Below are positions 8,883 through 15,051 of a DNA stretch of 28,867 nucleotides, in pieces. Source of the DNA: a virus; IMG/VR virus record IMGVR_UViG_3300020055_002073, positions 1 to 28,867 of that record; one strand, written 5' to 3'. The translations under genes were made by a program, and so were the position numbers. A model generated the notes under the pieces. It saw only the letters and a program-made list of their open reading frames with translations. It was not told the DNA's origin and searched no databases. Within the stretch, counting starts at the first letter, position 1. Every line of letters begins with the position of its first letter.

Positions 8883-9032
8883 TTACTCTCCGTAGATATC
8901 TTTTGGTCGAGAACATTTTTCCATTATCATCTTTTCTAAAAACTTATACATCTTTAATCCATTCTCCTCACAGTATTCTTTTAGTGTGGTGTGAACCTCT
9001 GTTGATATCTTAATATTCTTTATGTCTTTCAT
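8883..9032 (-). CDS. Small ribbon-helix-helix-like DNA-binding protein
   Basis: A 49-residue protein starting MKDIKNIKISTEVHTTLKEY. The short strand IKIS followed by two helices (TEVHTTLKEYCEENG, then MYKFLEKMIMEK) is the Arc/CopG ribbon-helix-helix plan, in which the strand contacts DNA as a dimer. The gene is on the minus strand between two rightward tail genes, its stop abuts the stop of the gp15-like gene, and it has its own promoter box at 9073-9081. Such proteins are usually repressors or promoter modulators; the target is unknown. The reading frame fills the gap exactly, which supports it being real. Confidence 0.75.
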   Translation of the reverse strand: MKDIKNIKISTEVHTTLKEYCEENGLKMYKFLEKMIMEKCSRPKDIYGE

Positions 9033-9072
9033 AATTAAAGGTAGAAAAAAGGCAGAAAAAATTCTCCCTAAT

Positions 9073-9081
9073 CGATAAATA
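9073..9081 (-). promoter_or_regulatory. Promoter box for the ribbon-helix-helix gene
   Basis: Minus-strand TATTTATCG, 40 bases before the ATG at 9032. It diverges from the sheath promoter box at 9119, with 37 bases between the two boxes. Confidence 0.45.
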
Positions 9082-9108
9082 TAGTCCTGGTGTAAATGTT
9101 TTTTGGGA

Positions 9109-9132
9109 TTTTCTTAAATATTTATAAGAAAA
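9109..9132 (+). promoter_or_regulatory. Tail sheath promoter box inside a perfect inverted repeat
   Basis: The TATTTATAA box is at 9119-9127, 30 bases before the sheath ATG. It overlaps a perfect 8-base inverted repeat, TTTTCTTA at 9109-9116 and TAAGAAAA at 9125-9132, with an 8-base spacer. The dyad could be a binding site for a dimeric regulator; the neighbouring ribbon-helix-helix gene is an obvious but untested candidate. Confidence 0.5.
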
Positions 9133-9157
9133 ATAAATTCTAAAGAAATTAAAAAAC

Positions 9158-12100
9158 ATGGCAAGTTCAAACAAAGTTTTCGTATCTCCAGGTGTTTATA
9201 CATCAGAAAGAGACTTGAGTTTCGTGGCTCAAAGTGTTGGTGTAACTACTTTAGGTATCGTAGGTGAGACCTTATCAGGACCCGCTTTTGAACCTATCTT
9301 TATTTCCAACTTTGACGAATTTCAAGCATACTTCGGGGGTACTAATCCAACGAAATTTGTGAATACACAAATTCCAAAATATGAAGCCGCTTATATAGCG
9401 AAAGCATATTTACAACAGTCTAATCAGTTATTTGTTACTAGAGTATTAGGTTTGTCTGGATATGATGCAGGTCCTTCTTGGTCTATTACGACACAAGCAA
9501 ATGTAGACCCAGCAACATTATCAGCGGGAACCCTTACTACTTGGTCGGTTGACTTCAGTGCTACTACAGGTTCAACACAAGTTGAATTCTTAGACCCATT
9601 CACTGCACCGTTAAGTGATTACATAACAGATTCAATTACATTATATAACGGTAGTTCAACTACAATGTCAGGACAGTTATCAACATTCTTATTGTCAATA
9701 GGAACCAATAATTCATTGAGTGGAGCTTCAGGTGCTCAGTGGGGGGTTATGTCTGATGCTGCTCATTCATCATTCACAGGTGCTGGATATACCGCAATAA
9801 CTAACAGTTTATCTGTTGATGGTCTATACGATTCAGTTGCTGACTATGATGATTCATTGATGGACCCTTGGTATTACGGGTGTTTCGAACCAGGAACAGG
9901 TGATAATTACTCAGGTATCTCATGGAATGCTGCGGTAACTTCGTTTACTGATTTTAGCACTAACCCGACACTTTCAGGTACTGGTTCGTATTCAGGAACG
10001 GTTTCAGGAACAGTATTGACGTATGTAGCAACGGCATTTACAGAATACAATGACTTAGTAGTTGCAACATTACGTTCAAGAGGTATTAACAATAATTCAG
10101 ATGGTGGTCCTGTCTACATGACAAGTGGAACATCTCAAGTGGTTATGGACTGTAGTGGTGATTATGCTGACGTTCAGAAAAATCCTTATTCATCATTCGG
10201 TATTTCGGGTGTTACTAATGAAGGTGATAATTTTACTTTTAAAACATCATTTACTGTTTCAGACACGAATTATATGACCAAAGTGTTTGGTAAGAGTAAT
10301 TTTGGTAAGAATAGAACTGAAGTTCCATTGTTTGTTGAAGAGATTTACTATAACTTATTAACTAATTCATATAGATTAGGTAAAATTAGAGGTCTTAATT
10401 GTGATTTAACAGCATTACCTTCGGCTAGACAAGATAATGCAACTAACACGTCTATCGGTTGGTATTTAGAACAATACCAAACTCCTTCAACTCCATATTT
10501 AGTTTCTGAGTTACGTGGTTCACAGGTTGACCGACTATTTAGATTTATTTTGATATCTGACGGTAATGTCGCAAATAATTTAGTAAAAATTTCCATAGCG
10601 AATATTTCTTTTGCTAATTCAACGTTTGACGTGATTGTTCGTGATTACTTCGATACAGACGCAAATCTTGTGGTGTTAGAAAAATTCACTAACTGTTCTA
10701 TGAATCCAGGTGAAAATAACTTCGTAGCTAAGAAAATTGGTACGTCTAATGGTGAATTTGAATTGAAGTCTAAATACATTATGTTGGAGATGGATGAAGA
10801 TGCACCAATCGACGCTCTTCCTTGTGGATTCGAGGGTTATGTATTCAGAGAATACTCAGGTGTTAAGAGTCCATTCATTATTTATAAAACAAAATATAAC
10901 ACACCGGGTGAAGTTATTTACAACCCACCATTCGGAACAACAACTGGTACAGACAATTCAACAAGAAGTGCTGGTGATAAAGTAAGAAAAACTTATTTAG
11001 GTGTTTCTAATACTGTAGGTATTGATTCTGACTTCTTCATGTATGGAGGTAAACAAAACCCAACTGATATCGCAACTGCGACTGAAGGTAATGATTGGGC
11101 ATACTTAACTAAAGGTTTCCACATGGATTCAGGAGCAACAGTAGTAACAATCGCTGGTGGTTATGTTACTTCAGGTGAAACAGCGTTTGAGGTTGGTGAT
11201 GCTGAATTTAGAGCGGAACCAACATCACAAACAAGTCCTTATTATAGATTAAACTCTCGTAAGTTTACTGTATCACCTAAAGGTGGTTTCGATGGTTGGG
11301 ATATCTATAGAGAATTTAGAACAAACCAAGACCAATTCCGTTTAGGTGGAACAGGTTACTTGTTAGGTGCAGCACCTTCGGTATCGTTCCCTACAGCAAC
11401 AGGTTGGGGTCAGTTCAAACAAATCACAGTAGGTGAAAATTCTGTGGGTTGGGCAAATACTGACTACTACGCTTACTTGTTGGGTCAGAAAACATTCGAA
11501 AACCCTGAAGCTGTTAACATTAACATTTTCGCAACACCAGGTGTTGATTACTTGAATCATTCTAACTTAGTAGAGGACGCAATCGACATGATTGAGACGG
11601 ATAGAGCAGACTCAATTTACATTTGTACTACTCCTGACTATAACATGTTTGTTCCTAACACTTCGTCGTTTGATACAGACTTCATCTATCCAGATAGTGC
11701 AGTGGATAACTTGGAAGAAACAGGAATTGATTCTAACTACACTGCAACTTACTACCCTTGGATTTTAACAAGAGATAGTGTGAATAATACTCAAGTATAT
11801 ATTCCACCTACGTCAGAGGTTGTTAAGAACTTGGCATTGACTGATAATATCGCATTCCCTTGGTTCGCAACTGCAGGTTACACAAGAGGTTTGGTATCAG
11901 CAGTTAAAGCACGTAAGAAGTTAACACAAGACGATAGAGACACCTTATACCAAGGTAGATTGAACCCAATTGCAACATTCTCAGATGTGGGTACTGTGAT
12001 TTGGGGTAATAAAACTCTACAAATTAGAGAATCTGCACTTGACAGAATCAATGTAAGAAGATTGTTGTTACAGGCTCGTAAGTTGATTTCAGCGGTGGCA

Positions 12101-12352
12101 GTAAGATTGTTGTTTGAACAGAATGATGACCAAGTAAGACAAGACTTCTTGGATTCTGTAAACCCAATCTTAGACTCTATCAGAAGAGATAGAGGTTTGA
12201 TTGACTTCCGTGTGGTTGTAGAAAACACACCTGAAGATATGGATAATAACCAATTGACAGGTAAAATCTACTTGAAACCAACAAGAGCACTTGAATTCAT
12301 TGATATTGAGTTCTTGATTACTCCAACGGGAGCGTCGTTCGAAGATATCTAA
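9158..12352 (+). CDS. Tail sheath protein (gp18-like), enlarged
   Basis: Subunit of the contractile sheath around the tail tube. The N-terminus (VFVSPGVYTSERDLS, then GVTTLGIVGETLSGP) is the typical sheath start. The C-terminal 130 residues, with NPIATFSDVGTVIWGNKT, RINVRRLLLQARKLI and a final GKIYLKPTRALEFIDIEF strand, form the conserved sheath core. At 1064 residues it is far longer than T4 gp18 (659). The extra length appears to lie mainly in residues about 110-400, a Ser/Thr/Gly-rich region that probably forms surface domains. The start is A-rich with no Shine-Dalgarno sequence, 30 bases after a promoter box, and a hairpin follows the stop. Confidence 0.93.
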   Translation: MASSNKVFVSPGVYTSERDLSFVAQSVGVTTLGIVGETLSGPAFEPIFISNFDEFQAYFGGTNPTKFVNTQIPKYEAAYIAKAYLQQSNQLFVTRVLGLSGYDAGPSWSITTQANVDPATLSAGTLTTWSVDFSATTGSTQVEFLDPFTAPLSDYITDSITLYNGSSTTMSGQLSTFLLSIGTNNSLSGASGAQWGVMSDAAHSSFTGAGYTAITNSLSVDGLYDSVADYDDSLMDPWYYGCFEPGTGDNYSGISWNAAVTSFTDFSTNPTLSGTGSYSGTVSGTVLTYVATAFTEYNDLVVATLRSRGINNNSDGGPVYMTSGTSQVVMDCSGDYADVQKNPYSSFGISGVTNEGDNFTFKTSFTVSDTNYMTKVFGKSNFGKNRTEVPLFVEEIYYNLLTNSYRLGKIRGLNCDLTALPSARQDNATNTSIGWYLEQYQTPSTPYLVSELRGSQVDRLFRFILISDGNVANNLVKISIANISFANSTFDVIVRDYFDTDANLVVLEKFTNCSMNPGENNFVAKKIGTSNGEFELKSKYIMLEMDEDAPIDALPCGFEGYVFREYSGVKSPFIIYKTKYNTPGEVIYNPPFGTTTGTDNSTRSAGDKVRKTYLGVSNTVGIDSDFFMYGGKQNPTDIATATEGNDWAYLTKGFHMDSGATVVTIAGGYVTSGETAFEVGDAEFRAEPTSQTSPYYRLNSRKFTVSPKGGFDGWDIYREFRTNQDQFRLGGTGYLLGAAPSVSFPTATGWGQFKQITVGENSVGWANTDYYAYLLGQKTFENPEAVNINIFATPGVDYLNHSNLVEDAIDMIETDRADSIYICTTPDYNMFVPNTSSFDTDFIYPDSAVDNLEETGIDSNYTATYYPWILTRDSVNNTQVYIPPTSEVVKNLALTDNIAFPWFATAGYTRGLVSAVKARKKLTQDDRDTLYQGRLNPIATFSDVGTVIWGNKTLQIRESALDRINVRRLLLQARKLISAVAVRLLFEQNDDQVRQDFLDSVNPILDSIRRDRGLIDFRVVVENTPEDMDNNQLTGKIYLKPTRALEFIDIEFLITPTGASFEDI

Positions 12353-12359
12353 TTTGATA

Positions 12360-12368
12360 TATTTATAA
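12360..12368 (+). promoter_or_regulatory. Promoter box after the sheath gene
   Basis: TATTTATAA lies 8 bases after the sheath stop codon and 60 bases before the 47-residue gene. A hairpin begins 3 bases downstream, so a transcript started here would begin within or next to that structure. Confidence 0.45.
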
Positions 12369-12370
12369 TT

Positions 12371-12394
12371 TGGAGGTCACACTTGTGGCCTCCA
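12371..12394 (+). terminator. Hairpin after the sheath gene, possible terminator
   Basis: The 10-base arms TGGAGGTCAC and GTGGCCTCCA pair with one G-U wobble around a 4-base loop. The sequence that follows is T-rich but lacks a long T run, so termination may be weak. It could instead protect the 3' end of the sheath transcript. Confidence 0.55.
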
Positions 12395-12428
12395 TTAGCC
12401 TTATTAAACGTTTAATTAAAATAAGAAC

Positions 12429-12572
12429 ATGGAATTTAAGAAATCAAACTTAATGGAACACCTAAATGTAGAAACTAACGGTGTTAAAACATTTTCTGAA
12501 AAACCACAAAACATTGTGATTTCAGAAGAACAATTAGAAAGATTAATTGAGAGATTAAACGAAACAGAGTAA
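12429..12572 (+). CDS. Small 47-residue protein of unknown function
   Basis: A short open frame starting MEFKKSNLMEHLN and ending ISEEQLERLIERLNETE. The last 18 residues are a charged amphipathic helix with heptad-like Leu/Ile spacing, so it may form a coiled coil. It overlaps the next gene by one base (TAATG), which indicates translational coupling with the HAD-like enzyme. I do not recognise a family. The intact frame, A-rich start and coupling support it being real. Confidence 0.65.
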   Translation: MEFKKSNLMEHLNVETNGVKTFSEKPQNIVISEEQLERLIERLNETE

Positions 12573-13426
12573 TGATTCGTAAAATCTTAAAAGAATATAT
12601 TGAGGAAAAAGAACTCAAGGAAGGTTTTGACGACGTGGGTCGTCCTGATATGAAGTATTATGCTTTTGATTGGGATGATAATATTATGATGATGCCCACA
12701 CAGATTATCGTTAAAACTGAGGAAGGTAACGAGGTAGGTATGTCTACTGAGGACTTTGCGGAGTATCGTAATATAATTGACAAGGAACCTTTTGAATACA
12801 AAGGTGAGACAATTGTTGGTTATGCGGATAATCCATATAGGAATTTTACCACTGAAGGTGATGCACAGTTTATTGTTGATTCTATGATTGCAGATGTTGG
12901 TCCATCTTGGGACGACTTTGTTGAAGCAATCAACGGAGGTTCAATTTTCTCAATAATCACAGCTAGAGGACACACCCCGTCTGTTTTGAGGGACGCAGTA
13001 TATAATATGATTATGACCAATCATAAAGGTATTAACAAGGAGGAATTGGTTTCAAACCTTAAAAAATTCCGTGATTTTGCGGGTGAAGAGGGTATGACTG
13101 ACGAAGACTTAATTGAAAAGTATTTGGATATGTTGAAGTTCCACCCTGTAACTTATGGTGAGGGAAGTGCTGCAAACCCTGAAGAAGGTAAAATTAAAGC
13201 CTTACAAGGATTTGTTTCTTATGTGAAGGATATGGCTTCAAGATTGAGACAAAGAGCGTTCTTTAAGGATGATGTAAACAACAATTTTGTTCCTAAGATT
13301 GGTTTTTCAGATGATGACCCAGCAAATTTAAAGGCTATCGGTGATTATTTGAAAAATGCTTATCCAGAGGGAGATAAACCAGTAAAGACTTATTTAACTA
13401 AAGGAGGAGAGAAAAAAGAAGTATAA
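12572..13426 (+). CDS. HAD-superfamily-like hydrolase (putative phosphatase)
   Basis: A 284-residue protein. Motif I is FDWDDNI (nucleophile D33, acid/base D35; Asn37 where Thr or Val is common). Motif II is IITARG (T130). A candidate motif III lysine is K207 or K209, and motif IV is GFSDDDP (D247-D249). The order and spacing fit a haloacid-dehalogenase-type Mg-dependent phosphatase; the cap would be residues 40-120. The first 18 residues (MIRKILKEYIEEKELKEG) form a separate charged helix. The substrate cannot be told from sequence; phage HAD enzymes include polynucleotide 3'-phosphatases and nucleotide phosphatases. It lies between the sheath and tube genes, which are adjacent in T4. Confidence 0.75.
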   Translation: MIRKILKEYIEEKELKEGFDDVGRPDMKYYAFDWDDNIMMMPTQIIVKTEEGNEVGMSTEDFAEYRNIIDKEPFEYKGETIVGYADNPYRNFTTEGDAQFIVDSMIADVGPSWDDFVEAINGGSIFSIITARGHTPSVLRDAVYNMIMTNHKGINKEELVSNLKKFRDFAGEEGMTDEDLIEKYLDMLKFHPVTYGEGSAANPEEGKIKALQGFVSYVKDMASRLRQRAFFKDDVNNNFVPKIGFSDDDPANLKAIGDYLKNAYPEGDKPVKTYLTKGGEKKEV

Positions 13427-13499
13427 AAATTTCTAGTTAGCTTCTATATAATGAAATTTTCAAAATAAAAGTAAATAGAAATATTTTTCCTTATCCAAC

Positions 13500-13508
13500 T
13501 ATTTATAA
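13500..13508 (+). promoter_or_regulatory. Probable late promoter box for the tail tube gene
   Basis: TATTTATAAG, with the box ending 34 bases before the tube ATG. The leader between them is almost pure A/T with no Shine-Dalgarno sequence. The 116-base gap from 13427 holds nothing else I can identify. Confidence 0.6.
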
Positions 13509-13542
13509 GTAATAAACAAAAAAATATAAAAACGAAAATACA

Positions 13543-14031
13543 ATGGCTGATTTATTAATGAAAATGCCGGTACCTTATGAACCAAAAAGAAAGAATAGGT
13601 TCATCATGACCTTTGACTCTTCATTAGGTATCAACTCTTGGTACGTTGAATCAACTTCACGTCCTCAAGTGTCAATTAACCCTGTTCCAATTCCATTCTT
13701 GAACACAGAAACATATGTTGCTGGTAGATTTACTTGGAGCACACTTAACGTAACATTCCGTGACCCAATCGGTCCTTCTGCTTCTCAAGCGTTGATGGAG
13801 TGGGTTCGTTTACACGCAGAATCTGTAACGGGTCGTATGGGATACGCTGCAGGTTATAAGAAAAATATCAACTTGGAAATGTTAGACCCAACAGGTGTGG
13901 CAGTTGAAAAGTGGATTTTACAAGGAACATTCCTAACTGATGTGAACTTCGATTCACTTGGTTATGGTGACGATGGTATTGCAACAATCACGGCAACACT
14001 ACGTCCAGATAGATGTATATTAGTTTACTAA
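13543..14031 (+). CDS. Tail tube protein (gp19-like)
   Basis: A 162-residue protein matching T4 gp19 (163 residues) in length and layout: a short N-terminal segment with PYEPKRKNRF, a strand IMTFDSS, the Y.AGRFTWSTLNVTFRDP region, a central helix ALMEWVRLHAE, then the INLEMLDPTG and W.LQGTFLTDVNF strands. It should form the hexameric rings of the inner tube. It follows a promoter box and is closed by a strong terminator at 14070-14101, so it probably has its own abundant transcript. Confidence 0.9.
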   Translation: MADLLMKMPVPYEPKRKNRFIMTFDSSLGINSWYVESTSRPQVSINPVPIPFLNTETYVAGRFTWSTLNVTFRDPIGPSASQALMEWVRLHAESVTGRMGYAAGYKKNINLEMLDPTGVAVEKWILQGTFLTDVNFDSLGYGDDGIATITATLRPDRCILVY

Positions 14032-14069
14032 GATATACTCTTTACGAAAAAATCAGTTCATTTATATTT

Positions 14070-14101
14070 AACCATAGAGGGGAGACTCTCTATGGTTTTT
14101 T
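14070..14101 (+). terminator. Rho-independent terminator after the tail tube gene
   Basis: Perfect 10-base arms AACCATAGAG and CTCTATGGTT around an 8-base loop are followed at once by a T run, giving TTTTTT at 14096-14101. It ends 11 bases before the next ATG, and I see no full promoter box between them, so downstream expression may depend on read-through. Confidence 0.85.
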
Positions 14102-14112
14102 AATTTAAAGAT

Positions 14113-14862
14113 ATGGATACAGCAGCACAATACGGTCAACAAGACTTCAATTTACCACACGATGTGGTTTCATTACCTTCAAAAGGAAGGTTTTATCAAA
14201 ACGGAAAATCATCTGTAAAGGTGGGTTATTTGACCGCTGCGGATGAAAATACATTATTGGGACAAAGAAATCCTGATAACTTAATCCCAAACTTGTTGAG
14301 GTCAAAATTATACGAACCAGGAATGGATGTTAATTCACTATTGGACTGTGATGTTGAAGCTATTCTTATTTTCTTGAGAAACACTTCGTTTGGTTCCGAA
14401 TATAATTTTAATTTAAGGGACCCTAAGACATTAAAAATGTTTGATGCTTCTGTAACTCTTGATGAGTTAAGTGTTAAAGAACCGACAATCCTACCAAATG
14501 AGAATGGTCTATTTGAACTAACCTTACCAAAATCAGGTAAATTAGTTAAATGTAAGTTGTTAACTATTGGTGATACCCAAGAACTTACAAAACTACAAGA
14601 GGCTTATCCTGAAGGGGTTGTTGCCCCTGTTATTACAAAGAGGTTAGAAAAACACATCAAAGAGTTTGATGGTTCAACTGACCCTGCGGAAATTGCCTCA
14701 GCAATTCAAGTATTACCTATTGCTGATTCTAAATATATTAGAAATACTCTTAGAGAGGCTGAACCACGTTTGGACTTAGAGAGAGTGTTTACAGCCCCGT
14801 CAGGAGAAAAGGTGTCCGCAAGAATCACCTTCGGGGCTGAGTTTTTTCGTCCTTTCTTCTGA
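14113..14862 (+). CDS. Tail assembly chaperone / baseplate protein (gp26-like), upstream partner
   Basis: A 249-residue protein with LPSKGRFYQNGKSSVKVGYLTAADEN near the start, then a DVEAILIFLRNTSFG helix and a C-terminal helical part (KLQEAYPEG, then IASAIQVLP). The PSKG.FY...V.V..LTA.DE pattern is typical of the T4-type baseplate/chaperone proteins encoded between tube and tape measure genes in large myoviruses. Its last codons lie on a T run, and the +1 frame is open from 14780 across the stop into the 50-residue gene, so a longer fused product of about 304 residues is possible. The gene begins 11 bases after the tube terminator. Confidence 0.65.
   Translation: MDTAAQYGQQDFNLPHDVVSLPSKGRFYQNGKSSVKVGYLTAADENTLLGQRNPDNLIPNLLRSKLYEPGMDVNSLLDCDVEAILIFLRNTSFGSEYNFNLRDPKTLKMFDASVTLDELSVKEPTILPNENGLFELTLPKSGKLVKCKLLTIGDTQELTKLQEAYPEGVVAPVITKRLEKHIKEFDGSTDPAEIASAIQVLPIADSKYIRNTLREAEPRLDLERVFTAPSGEKVSARITFGAEFFRPFF
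14842..14848 (+). promoter_or_regulatory. Candidate programmed frameshift site (TTTTTTC)
   Basis: In the upstream frame this reads TTT TTT CGT (F244-F245-R246). Slipping the second Phe codon one base forward gives TTC, still Phe, and enters the +1 frame, which runs without a stop through the 50-residue gene. The same frame would be reached by a -2 shift. This is a candidate only. Confidence 0.4.
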
Positions 14863-14875
14863 TTATAGAAAAGTT

Positions 14876-15028
14876 ATGCTTGATGAAATCTACTATCTCG
14901 TTAAAGAGATGGGGTTTTCGTATGCTGATTTGTTGATAATGCCAACCTTTGAGAGAAAATATTTTATCAATAAATTTATCACAGAGATTGAGGAAAGAAA
15001 AGAAGCTCAAAGGAAATCAGGAAGGTGA
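14876..15028 (+). CDS. Tail assembly chaperone downstream partner (gp51-like)
   Basis: A 50-residue protein from its ATG, starting MLDEIYYLVKEMGFSYADLL. The pattern EIYYL....GFSY.DL..MP..ER.YFI.....E is typical of the short second tail-chaperone segment found before tape measure genes. The reading frame continues upstream of the ATG to 14780, overlapping the 249-residue gene. It may be made alone, by coupling to the upstream stop 13 bases before, or as the end of a frameshift fusion. No Shine-Dalgarno sequence precedes the ATG. A promoter box for the next gene starts right after its stop. Confidence 0.75.
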   Translation: MLDEIYYLVKEMGFSYADLLIMPTFERKYFINKFITEIEERKEAQRKSGR

Positions 15029-15037
15029 TATTTATAA
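15029..15037 (+). promoter_or_regulatory. Probable late promoter box for the tape measure gene
   Basis: TATTTATAAGAAAA starts directly after the stop codon at 15026-15028. The 9-base box ends 14 bases before the ATG at 15052, so the leader would be very short. Confidence 0.6.
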
Positions 15038-15051
15038 GAAAAGGTTAATCA

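Noticed and set aside
10879-10887. TATTTATAA within the sheath coding sequence
   Set aside because: It matches the promoter box exactly but lies in the middle of a gene with no start nearby; in AT-rich DNA a few chance matches are expected.
11878-12228. A 116-codon minus-strand open frame inside the sheath gene
   Set aside because: It covers the most conserved part of the sheath C-terminus, whose plus-strand protein is clearly real.
12429-12446. Same first six residues (MEFKKS) as the dismutase fusion gene
   Set aside because: The codons differ and the similarity stops after six residues, so shared origin cannot be supported.
13427-13490. Imperfect inverted repeat (ATTTCTA / TAGAAAT) after the HAD-like gene as a terminator
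   Set aside because: The arms are short, AT-only or nearly so, and about 45 bases apart; stability would be low.
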